A stretch of DNA of 32,756 nt, from NCBI GenBank assembly GCA_910577685.1, contig CAJTOH010000043.1, positions 1 to 32,756 on the forward strand. Direction: 5' to 3'. Source of the DNA: an uncultured Dorea sp. (lineage in GTDB: Bacteria; Bacillota; Clostridia; Lachnospirales; Lachnospiraceae). A program made the translations under genes and the position numbers. This document shows positions 15,765 through 22,724 of this stretch, piece after piece (the stretch's first letter is position 1; the number at the start of each line of letters is the position of its first letter). The notes beneath the pieces are model-generated. The model worked only from the letters and a program-made list of their open reading frames with translations. It searched no databases and had not been told where the DNA came from.

Positions 15765-16603
15765 GAAAAAAGGGCGGCGGAAGGATAATAACGGTTCTCC
15801 TGGTTGTGATTGTGTGCGCATTTGCCCTGTTCCCGTTTTTATGGATGATCTCGACTTCGCTTAAGCCGGCGGAGGAAGTTTATACGAATACTCCGGCTTT
15901 TATACCGGAGAATCCGACGGTCAAGGGATATGCGGAGATGCTTACGACAGAATCCTCCACGTTTGATTTTAAACAGTGGGCGGCAAACAGTGTGATGATT
16001 GCGCTGCTTACGACGGTGTTTTCGATGATTATAGCGACTCTGGGGGGCTATGGAATCTCAAGATTCCGGTTCAGGGGACGGGGGGCGCTGTCCTACATTG
16101 TGCTCACGACTCAGGTGCTGCCGGGATCCCTCCTTATGATTCCTTTATATATTATCATGGGAAATCTAAAGCTTCTGGATACCAGAATGGGGCTGGTGAT
16201 CGCATACGCTACGTTTTCCGTACCATTCTGTACATGGATGATGAAGGGATTCTTTGATTCCATTCCGTTTTCTCTGGAAGAGGCGGCAAAGGTAGACGGC
16301 GCAGGACGGTTCCGGTGCTTTGCGACAGTGGTTATGCCGCTGACCGTGCCGGGGCTTGTGGCCACAGGATTATTTGCATTTATCAACGGGTGGAATGAGT
16401 ATCTGTTTGCAAGTACGTTTATGAAGAGTTATGAGAACTGGACGCTTCCTATGGGGATCGCAAGCTTCCAGGGACAGTATACGACGAATTGGGGAACTTT
16501 GATGGCGGGATCGGTATTGGTTACGATTCCGGTAGTGATCCTGTTTCTGGCATTGCAGAAGCATCTGGTGGGCGGTATGACGGCAGGGGCTGTGAAGCAG
16601 TGA
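15761..16603 (+). CDS. Sugar ABC transporter permease (MalG type)
   Basis: 280 residues with the standard CUT1 second-permease layout: N-terminal span (IITVLLVVIVCAFALFPFLWM followed by ISTSLKPAEEVY), and the EAA loop EEAAKVDGAGRFRCFATVVMP. It overlaps its partner by ATGA, indicating coupled translation and a 1:1 complex. No ATP-binding subunit follows; instead there is an 85-base gap with a hairpin and then an oxidoreductase gene. Confidence 0.95.
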   Translation: MRKKGGGRIITVLLVVIVCAFALFPFLWMISTSLKPAEEVYTNTPAFIPENPTVKGYAEMLTTESSTFDFKQWAANSVMIALLTTVFSMIIATLGGYGISRFRFRGRGALSYIVLTTQVLPGSLLMIPLYIIMGNLKLLDTRMGLVIAYATFSVPFCTWMMKGFFDSIPFSLEEAAKVDGAGRFRCFATVVMPLTVPGLVATGLFAFINGWNEYLFASTFMKSYENWTLPMGIASFQGQYTTNWGTLMAGSVLVTIPVVILFLALQKHLVGGMTAGAVKQ

Positions 16604-16623
16604 CGAGACGGGAAAGCAGGAAA

Positions 16624-16663
16624 CGGCAGTCTTCCGTGTCATAAGCGGGGCGGCGGACTGCCG
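16624..16663 (+). other. Hairpin between permease and oxidoreductase genes
   Basis: CGGCAGTC (16624-16631) and GACTGCCG (16656-16663) form an 8-bp inverted repeat with a GC-rich 24-base loop and no following T-run. It is more likely an mRNA-processing or stabilising hairpin, or partial attenuator, than a terminator. Confidence 0.4.
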
Positions 16664-16688
16664 AAGAATAGAAAGAGGAGTGATAGAT

Positions 16689-17720
16689 ATGGAGTTAAGA
16701 AAAATCAGAATGGGTATTGTTGGAGCGGGAACCTGGGGCGAGACGCATGCCTCCATCTATGCGGAGCATTTGTTTGCGGATCCGGCCGCAATCTGCGACA
16801 TGAACCTTGACAGGGCAAGAGCCATTGCGGACAAATACGGAATCCCTAAGATATACGCGGATTACCGCGAGCTGGCGGCAGACGAAGAGATTGATGCGGT
16901 TGCGATTGTGACTCCCGATTTTGCCCATGCCGATATTGCCTGCGCAATGGCGGAGGCGAAGAAAGACATATTGATCGAGAAGCCGCTTGCAACGACGAAG
17001 GAGGACATTGCCAGAATCTGTGAGGCGGTAGAGAAGAACGGAGTCCGCTGTATGGTTGACTTACATAACCGGTGGAATCCGCCGTTTAATACGGCTAAGC
17101 AGGAGATTGCGTCGGGGAAGCTTGGGAAGCCATATACGGCGTACATCCGCCACAGCGACGTGAAATGGGTGGCGACGGATATGCTCTCTTGGGCGGCGAA
17201 GTCGTCCATACTGTGGTTCCTTGGAAGCCACAGCCTGGATTCTCTGAGATGGCTTCTGGATTCGGAAGTCAGGCGGGTATATTCCGTGAAGAAAGAAGGG
17301 ATTCTTAAAGGGCTGGGAGTGGATACGCCGGATATCTTTCTGACAACGATTGAGTTTGAGAATGGCACGGTGGCGCATATGGAGAACGGATGGGTGACGC
17401 CTAACGGAAACCGCAATATTAATGATTTCCGCTGCAGCGTAATGTGTACGGAGGGAATGATCAGTCTGGATCTGTCAAGCCATAATCTGATTGAAGAAGT
17501 GACGGAGGAGAAGGCCAGCGTGCCGGATATTCTGGTGTCAAATATGGTATTTGACCGCTGTAAGGGGCTGTCTTATGAGAGTATCCGGGATTTTGTAGAC
17601 CGGTTGGCCGACGGAAGAGAATTTCGGGTAACTCTTGAGGATGCGAGGAAGACTGCGCTTGCAATTATCGCGATTCATGAGTCGGCGGATACGGGGATGC
17701 CGGTTGAGGTGAATTATTGA
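16689..17720 (+). CDS. Gfo/Idh/MocA family oxidoreductase
   Basis: 343 residues from the ATG at 16689, which follows AAAGAGGAG; the earlier GTG overlaps that site. The N-terminal Rossmann domain has RMGIVGAGTWGETHASIYAEH (nucleotide loop) and IEKPLATT with Lys98, the family's conserved EKP motif. The C-terminal alpha/beta domain has FLGSHSLDSLRWLL, whose His is in the usual catalytic area. It probably oxidises, reduces or isomerises a sugar using NAD(P). It lies downstream of the transporter and upstream of a bidirectional terminator, so it belongs to the same unit. The substrate is unknown; such an enzyme is not part of the textbook lacto-N-biose pathway. Confidence 0.92.
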   Translation: MELRKIRMGIVGAGTWGETHASIYAEHLFADPAAICDMNLDRARAIADKYGIPKIYADYRELAADEEIDAVAIVTPDFAHADIACAMAEAKKDILIEKPLATTKEDIARICEAVEKNGVRCMVDLHNRWNPPFNTAKQEIASGKLGKPYTAYIRHSDVKWVATDMLSWAAKSSILWFLGSHSLDSLRWLLDSEVRRVYSVKKEGILKGLGVDTPDIFLTTIEFENGTVAHMENGWVTPNGNRNINDFRCSVMCTEGMISLDLSSHNLIEEVTEEKASVPDILVSNMVFDRCKGLSYESIRDFVDRLADGREFRVTLEDARKTALAIIAIHESADTGMPVEVNY

Positions 17721-17727
17721 TTTTAGT

Positions 17728-17772
17728 AGAAGGGAGCCTAGTGTGCTGACCGCACACTAGAAGCTCCCTTCT
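17728..17772. terminator. Long bidirectional hairpin between convergent genes
   Basis: AGAAGGGAGC plus CTAGTGTGC (17728-17746) pair with GCACACTAG and GCTCCCTTCT (17752-17760, 17763-17772), broken only by an AA bulge. This 19-bp stem has a five-base loop. It lacks a clear T-run on either side. The leftward AraC gene ends inside it: its TAG is at 17757-17759 and its last codons form an arm. Likely terminates both genes. Confidence 0.7.
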
Positions 17773-18671
17773 GCCATAGCCTTGATTGACAGGGCGTATT
17801 CGGAAGGCGTCATGCCTGTGGATTTTTTAAATTGTCTGGAAAAATAGTGGATAGAGGAATACCCTAACTGTTCCGAGATCTGTGTAAAATTCAGATGTCC
17901 CGTCCGTATCATTTCTTTTGCCCCGTTTATTTTCAGGAGAGTGAAATACTCGATAATCCCCATTCCGCATCTTTCCTTGAAGATCTTCTGCAGTTGGGAT
18001 CTCCCAACCAGATTGTCCCGGCAGATCTGTTCGATGGAGACTGCGGCGTTGATCCGCAGGGCAAGGTAATCGGTCACACGGCTGAAGATCTCGGCGTCGC
18101 TTTTACTCTTGGTGGACTTGGGAATTTCTGCCTTCGAAATTTCCTTTGGGATCGCCAGAGGATTGGAGTACCGCCTGATCAGATGAATCAGGAGATGTTC
18201 CAGATAGAGGCAGATAAGCTGCTCCGCGCCGAACATGTCCGGTTCTTTTCTGGGCATATTCTGGAGGTAGGGGTCGTCCAGACGGCAGTCGAAGCAACGC
18301 CTTGCCTCAATGATGATGCTGGCAAGGATGTTGCGCTCCGCTTCGTCAATTTTAAGCGTTTTTTCTTTGAAAAATTCCATGGCGTCGTCTTCACAGTGGA
18401 AGGAAATTACGACCAGGTTGGGCGCAATCTTCCCTGTTGCCTGTACGCTGTGGAATTCATTGGGCTGGTGAAAGGCGATATCACCCCGTTTTAATATCGT
18501 CGTATCGCTGCCGGCAGTCACGTTCACTTCGCCTTTGTCTACGCAGATAAATTCCCAGAAATCATGGGTTTCTCCCTCGAAAGAAAAATTGCTCATATAT
18601 TCGAAATAGTGGATGCTGTAGATCTTGTTAATGGATATGGATTTTTTTAATATGACTCCGTTGTAACTCAT
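17757..18671 (-). CDS. AraC family transcriptional regulator with cupin sensor domain
   Basis: 304 residues. The N-terminal half is a cupin-type ligand domain (HDFWEFICVDKGEVNVTAGSDTTILKRGDIAFHQPNEFHSV, with the His/Glu pattern of AraC arms); the C-terminal 100 residues are the double helix-turn-helix (SIEQICRDNLVGRSQLQKIFKERCGMGIIEYF and ISEQLGYSSIHYFSRQFKKSTGMTPSEYA). It senses a small molecule, most likely a sugar or sugar phosphate. It is divergent from the nucleotidyltransferase-kinase genes across 194 bases, and is therefore their likely regulator. The start has GAGG eight bases upstream. Together with the YesN-like protein it makes a second AraC-type control point in the locus. Confidence 0.93.
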   Translation of the reverse strand: MSYNGVILKKSISINKIYSIHYFEYMSNFSFEGETHDFWEFICVDKGEVNVTAGSDTTILKRGDIAFHQPNEFHSVQATGKIAPNLVVISFHCEDDAMEFFKEKTLKIDEAERNILASIIIEARRCFDCRLDDPYLQNMPRKEPDMFGAEQLICLYLEHLLIHLIRRYSNPLAIPKEISKAEIPKSTKSKSDAEIFSRVTDYLALRINAAVSIEQICRDNLVGRSQLQKIFKERCGMGIIEYFTLLKINGAKEMIRTGHLNFTQISEQLGYSSIHYFSRQFKKSTGMTPSEYALSIKAMAEGSF

Positions 18672-18765
18672 AATGTAACCTCTGTAATTTCCGAAAATTA
18701 ATGATAAATATATTTTACCGTATATTTGGACAAATGAAAAGGGATTAAATGCAGATTGTGCAAAT

Positions 18766-18803
18766 CAAGAATCGTATAGTATAAAGATTTTCGGGTATTC
18801 TTG
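18766..18803. promoter_or_regulatory. Inverted repeat in the AraC/nucleotidyltransferase divergent gap
   Basis: CAAGAAT (18766-18772) and ATTCTTG (18797-18803) are perfect 7-base inverted arms with a 24-base spacer that contains TATAGTATAAAG. The half-sites are spaced roughly three helical turns apart, as for a dimeric AraC-type regulator. There is no good -35 element in the gap, which also suits an activated promoter. Inferred from layout only. Confidence 0.4.
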
Positions 18804-18865
18804 TACTACAATAAATACAGATGAAGCAGTCAATATACGGATATCAGAATTATGGAGGTAAGAAA

Positions 18866-19792
18866 ATGGATAAACCGGTATTAGTGATTATGGCGGCAGG
18901 AATGGGGAGCCGCTACGGAGGTTTGAAGCAGATTGATCCAGTGGACGGCGAGGGGCATATTATTATGGATTTCTCCCTGTTTGACGCCAGAAAGGCGGGA
19001 TTCGAGAAGGTAATCTTCATTATTAAGAGGGAGAATGAGGCTGATTTCAGGGAAGCAATCGGCGACCGCGTTGAGAAGTATATGGAGGTATCCTATGCAT
19101 TTCAGGAGATTGGAAATATTCCGGAGGGATATGAGGTTCCGGAGGGGCGCGTGAAACCATGGGGAACGGCCCATGCGGTACTTAGCTGTATCGATCAGGT
19201 TGACGGTCCGTTCGCAGTAATCAATGCGGACGATTACTATGGAAGAGAAGCGTTTGAGCTGATCTATAATTACCTTGCAGAGCATCAGGATGACGAGAAA
19301 TACCGTTATACGATGGTGGGATATATGCTTGCCAATACCGTGACGGACAATGGGCATGTTGCGCGGGGAATCTGTGAGATGAACAAAGACGGGGAGCTTG
19401 TCGGCATTACAGAGAGAACCAAGATTGAAAAGCGCGGCGGCGGGATTGCGTTTACGGAGGACGACGGTGAGACATGGACGCCTGTCGAGAGCGACACCAC
19501 TGTTTCTATGAATATGTGGGGATTCACTAACAGCATTTTGAAAGAAATCCGCGATCGTTTCCCGGCATTTCTGGATCAGGGAATTAAGAGCAATCCGATG
19601 AAATGCGAGTATTTCCTGCCGGCGGTTGTGAGCGACCTTTTGGGAGAGGGACGAGCGACTGTGGCTGTTCTTAAATCTGCGGATAAGTGGTATGGGGTAA
19701 CTTATAAAGAGGATAAACCGGTCGTTGTTGCGGCTATTCAGAAAATGAAAGAAGAAGGGCTCTATCCGGAGCACCTGTGGGAGGAAGTATAA
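18866..19792 (+). CDS. Sugar-1-phosphate nucleotidyltransferase
   Basis: 308 residues from the ATG at 18866 (GGAGG seven bases before); the in-frame ATG at 18821 lacks a ribosome site. The N-terminal signature AAGMGSRYGGLKQ (residues 10-22) and the metal-binding INADDYYG (Asp122/123) are those of the nucleotidyltransferase fold used by UDP-sugar pyrophosphorylases. It should join NTP and a sugar 1-phosphate to give an NDP-sugar and pyrophosphate. Its stop overlaps the kinase start by one base (TAATG), so the pair is coupled. In the Bifidobacterium pathway this step uses GalT; here the UTP-dependent enzyme may activate GalNAc/GlcNAc 1-phosphate or galactose 1-phosphate. Confidence 0.9.
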   Translation: MDKPVLVIMAAGMGSRYGGLKQIDPVDGEGHIIMDFSLFDARKAGFEKVIFIIKRENEADFREAIGDRVEKYMEVSYAFQEIGNIPEGYEVPEGRVKPWGTAHAVLSCIDQVDGPFAVINADDYYGREAFELIYNYLAEHQDDEKYRYTMVGYMLANTVTDNGHVARGICEMNKDGELVGITERTKIEKRGGGIAFTEDDGETWTPVESDTTVSMNMWGFTNSILKEIRDRFPAFLDQGIKSNPMKCEYFLPAVVSDLLGEGRATVAVLKSADKWYGVTYKEDKPVVVAAIQKMKEEGLYPEHLWEEV

Positions 19793-20907
19793 TGGGAGAG
19801 ACATCACCAATTCAGATTGCGGAGGCGATTGGGAATTTTCAGTTTAACGGAAGGCTTATGAGAGGATGCGCATATGGAAACGGCCATATCAACGACACAT
19901 ATCTTCTGACGTTCCAGATTTCAGGTATGGGTAACATTAAGGTAATCCTGCAGAAAATGAATAAGGATGTATTTAAGCAGCCTATTGAGTTGATGGAGAA
20001 TGTCATGGGCGTGACGGCTTATCTCAGGGAGCAGATCATTAAGAATGGCGGGGATCCGGAGCGGGAGACGCTGAATGTAATTCCGGCATATGACGGAAAG
20101 CCGTATTACCGTGATTCTTATGGAGAATATTGGCGTTCTTACAAGTTCATTACGGACGCTACCAGCTATGACGTGGTAGAGAAGCCGGAACATTTTTACC
20201 AGAGTGCGGTTGCGTTCGGTAATTTCCAGTGTATGCTGGCGGATTATCCGGCTGATACGCTGAATGAGACGATTGTTGGATTCCATGATACCCGTGCAAG
20301 ATTCGCCGTATTTAAGGAGGCGGTGGAAGAGGACGTATTGGGAAGAGCTGCTTCTGTGAAGGAAGAGATTCAGTTCGTGCTGGACAGAGAAGAGGTTGCG
20401 AATTATTTTTCCGAGCTTCAGGATAAGGGAGAGCTGCCTCTGCGTGTAACCCACAATGATACGAAGCTGAATAATATCATGATTGACAACAAGACGGGGA
20501 AGGGAATCTGTGTAATCGATCTGGATACGGTTATGCCGGGGCTTGCCATGAATGATTTCGGAGATTCTATTCGTTTCGGTGCCAGCACTGCTGCGGAGGA
20601 CGAGAGAGATCTCTCCAAGGTGTCCTGCAGTATGGACTTGTTTGATCTGTACGCAAGGGGATTCATAGAGGGATGCGCGGGAAGGCTGACCAGTAAGGAG
20701 ATTGAATTGCTTCCGATGGGTGCGAAGGTTATGACCTTCGAGTGCGGTATGCGTTTCCTTACGGATTACCTTCAGGGAGACCGGTATTTTAAGATTCACA
20801 GGGAAGGACATAATCTTGACCGCTGCCGGACACAGTTTAAGCTGGTTGCGGATATGGAAGCAAAATGGGATACAATGCAGAGTATTGTCAGGAAGTATGG
20901 GTTATAA
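19792..20907 (+). CDS. nahK: NahK-like N-acetylhexosamine 1-kinase (APH-type phosphotransferase)
   Basis: 371 residues from the ATG at 19792, preceded by GGAGGAAG. The fold is that of aminoglycoside phosphotransferases: an N-terminal CAYGNGHINDTYLLTF, catalytic loop THNDTKLNN (His221, Asp223) and metal-binding CVIDLDTVMPG (Asp243/245). Length and these motifs match NahK (LnpB) of Bifidobacterium, which phosphorylates GlcNAc/GalNAc at C1 with ATP. It would take the amino sugar freed by the GH112 enzyme. It follows the nucleotidyltransferase by a one-base overlap, and a strong terminator ends the unit. Homoserine- or choline-kinase-like activity is much less likely in this context. Confidence 0.88.
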   Translation: MGETSPIQIAEAIGNFQFNGRLMRGCAYGNGHINDTYLLTFQISGMGNIKVILQKMNKDVFKQPIELMENVMGVTAYLREQIIKNGGDPERETLNVIPAYDGKPYYRDSYGEYWRSYKFITDATSYDVVEKPEHFYQSAVAFGNFQCMLADYPADTLNETIVGFHDTRARFAVFKEAVEEDVLGRAASVKEEIQFVLDREEVANYFSELQDKGELPLRVTHNDTKLNNIMIDNKTGKGICVIDLDTVMPGLAMNDFGDSIRFGASTAAEDERDLSKVSCSMDLFDLYARGFIEGCAGRLTSKEIELLPMGAKVMTFECGMRFLTDYLQGDRYFKIHREGHNLDRCRTQFKLVADMEAKWDTMQSIVRKYGL

Positions 20908-20936
20908 AATAACGCAGAGTTTATTTGTAAATGTGT

Positions 20937-20990
20937 AAAAAGGGAGGACGCCGCAATATAGGACAGGTCTTATGCGGCGTCCTCCTATTA
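20937..20990. terminator. Bidirectional terminator between kinase and AAA-ATPase genes
   Basis: GGAGGACGCCGCA (20943-20955) pairs perfectly with TGCGGCGTCCTCC (20973-20985), with a 17-base loop. Leftward the hairpin is followed by CTTTTT, making a good terminator for the AAA-ATPase gene; rightward TATTAATTGTTT is weaker but adequate. Confidence 0.85.
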
Positions 20991-21016
20991 ATTGTTTATC
21001 AAACGGTAGATTCTCG

Positions 21017-22609
21017 CTATACAGTCGCTTCTATTAATACTTTATCTTCGAAGGAAACTTCTCTGACGCCTATTTCTTTGGAACGATTGAAATTGAAGGT
21101 CAGAAGATAGCCCTGTTTCAAACGATAGTGTGAAAGGTATCGGGAGAGTTGTTTTTCTCCTTGGAGGTGTCTTGCTGTTCCATGCCAAAGCTTGATTTCT
21201 ACTATGAATCTTTCACCGTGATAATCTATAATTAGATCAGTTCTTTCTCTGTCTCGTGTTTCGGCCTCTACATAGCAGTTCCCGTGTCCATTAATAATCG
21301 GTTTTAGAAAAAGCATAAAATAGCGCCGTCCATCTTCCTCATAGAACTTTTGTCCTCGGTCTCCATATAAATCGTCAAAATGTATGACAAATCGTTCTAG
21401 TACGAAACGCATGTCCAAACGTCCGCTTTTGATAAATTGGTTTCTATCCTTCCAAGCAACATCATAAATTTGTTCCTGCTGCATTTTCGGTGAAGCAAGA
21501 TAGAGATTGTATAGCAGGGTTTCAAAGACACGGTTTGCAATTGTAAGCTGGTTGTCGGTTATCTTAGCAAAGCCAAACATCAGCGCCATTTCCATAGAAG
21601 GAATACCAATTACATATGTTATTTCTTTTCCTTGAAACAGCAAATCCCGAAGCATTTTATCAAGTTCCGGATAATCGACCAGTCTATGGATCAAAGAATC
21701 AAATAATGTGTTAGGTTCTGCGATAAGTATTCTGACTGCAGCAAGAAATCCGTCGCTGGTCCAAGCGCTGCTTTTGTCAGGGAAATCTTCGCCGCCGGCA
21801 ACCCTTTCGTCCAGAATCTTGCAAAAACGTGATACCAAGAAAGGATATCCCGAGGTATATTCATATAGCAATTCAGCCATCTGCCATACATCCATACCCG
21901 TATGATAATCTGATTCGTATTCGTCCAACATACCGGCGATATCCTGAGGAGAAAAACTCATGTCTATTAGAAAATCCGCAGCGATGTTCCATGGACTGTT
22001 CATCTTGTGTTCGCCATGAGGGGATAGTTTCCGTCTGATATTTTTTATATCATAAACTCCGGCAAGAATTACTGATTGGAACGTCGGCACGGTGGTCCGG
22101 CCGATATAATATCCCCTTAATTGCGCAAGGAAATCTAAAAATACCTGATTGTTCGCCGCGCTGTCTACTTCGTCGATTAGCAGGACGACAGGATATGGAG
22201 AGGATGCGCAGAAATCACTCAAATATTCGAACAATTCCGGAAGCTCCAGCTCTTCACGGTTTTCTTCTAACGCGGTTTTCAGTTGGCTTAAGACAGAAGA
22301 GTCCAATGCTTTGCTCGATTCTGCCGTTTTTAAAAATTTTTTTGCAAAAGCAATAGAAAAGGCATTTTCATTTCTGAATTTGGAGGCGCTCAGCATTTGA
22401 AAATCTATGTTAATTACTACATAATCTGCTTTCAAAAAGGCATCTAACGCCTGTAATATCGTAGTTTTCCCATATTGACGCGCCCTGTTGATTGTAAAAT
22501 ACTGCCCTGCGTCTACCATGTGTTTGATCTGAGAAAGACGGTCTGATAGATCTACCATGTAGTGTAATTCGGGTTTACAGTCTGCGCTTGTATTGAAAAA
22601 TCGGATCAT
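21017..22609 (-). CDS. AAA-ATPase/PD-(D/E)XK nuclease-like protein (DUF1703 type)
   Basis: 530 residues from the ATG at 22609 (AAGGGA nine bases upstream); a TTG six codons earlier overlaps that site. The N-terminal AAA part has Walker A RARQYGKTT (Lys48) and Walker B VVLLIDEVD (Asp146, Glu147). The C-terminal part has RTDLIIDYHGERFIVEIKLW (about 455-475), the Asp...Glu-x-Lys core of a PD-(D/E)XK nuclease domain. This matches the AAA-ATPase_like/DUF1703 pair, abundant in gut Bacteroidetes and Clostridia and of unproven function; both a mobile origin and a defence role have been suggested for related families. It stands alone with its own promoter and terminators, with no toxin, methylase or integrase beside it. 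Confidence 0.88.
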   Translation of the reverse strand: MIRFFNTSADCKPELHYMVDLSDRLSQIKHMVDAGQYFTINRARQYGKTTILQALDAFLKADYVVINIDFQMLSASKFRNENAFSIAFAKKFLKTAESSKALDSSVLSQLKTALEENREELELPELFEYLSDFCASSPYPVVLLIDEVDSAANNQVFLDFLAQLRGYYIGRTTVPTFQSVILAGVYDIKNIRRKLSPHGEHKMNSPWNIAADFLIDMSFSPQDIAGMLDEYESDYHTGMDVWQMAELLYEYTSGYPFLVSRFCKILDERVAGGEDFPDKSSAWTSDGFLAAVRILIAEPNTLFDSLIHRLVDYPELDKMLRDLLFQGKEITYVIGIPSMEMALMFGFAKITDNQLTIANRVFETLLYNLYLASPKMQQEQIYDVAWKDRNQFIKSGRLDMRFVLERFVIHFDDLYGDRGQKFYEEDGRRYFMLFLKPIINGHGNCYVEAETRDRERTDLIIDYHGERFIVEIKLWHGTARHLQGEKQLSRYLSHYRLKQGYLLTFNFNRSKEIGVREVSFEDKVLIEATV

Positions 22610-22645
22610 CTTGATATGTCCCTTCAACTTTTTATTCTTGAGAAA

Positions 22646-22674
22646 AGTATACTATTATATCATAGGGATATCAA
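22646..22674 (-). promoter_or_regulatory. Promoter of the AAA-ATPase gene
   Basis: Read leftward, TTGATA (22669-22674), 17 bases, TATACT (22646-22651). Transcription would begin near 22640, about 30 bases before the start codon at 22609. Confidence 0.7.
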
Positions 22675-22682
22675 TATTATTC

Positions 22683-22719
22683 GTTATAAAAAAGACCCCG
22701 GAATTATTCCAGGGTCTTT
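22683..22719 (-). terminator. Terminator of surface-protein gene 1
   Basis: AAAGACCC...GGGTCTTT with inner GGAA/TTCC and loop TTA (22691-22719); one C-A mismatch. Leftward it is followed by a run of T (TCTTTTTTAT), a good intrinsic terminator for the long leftward gene that ends at 22725. Confidence 0.88.
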
Positions 22720-22724
22720 TAGTA

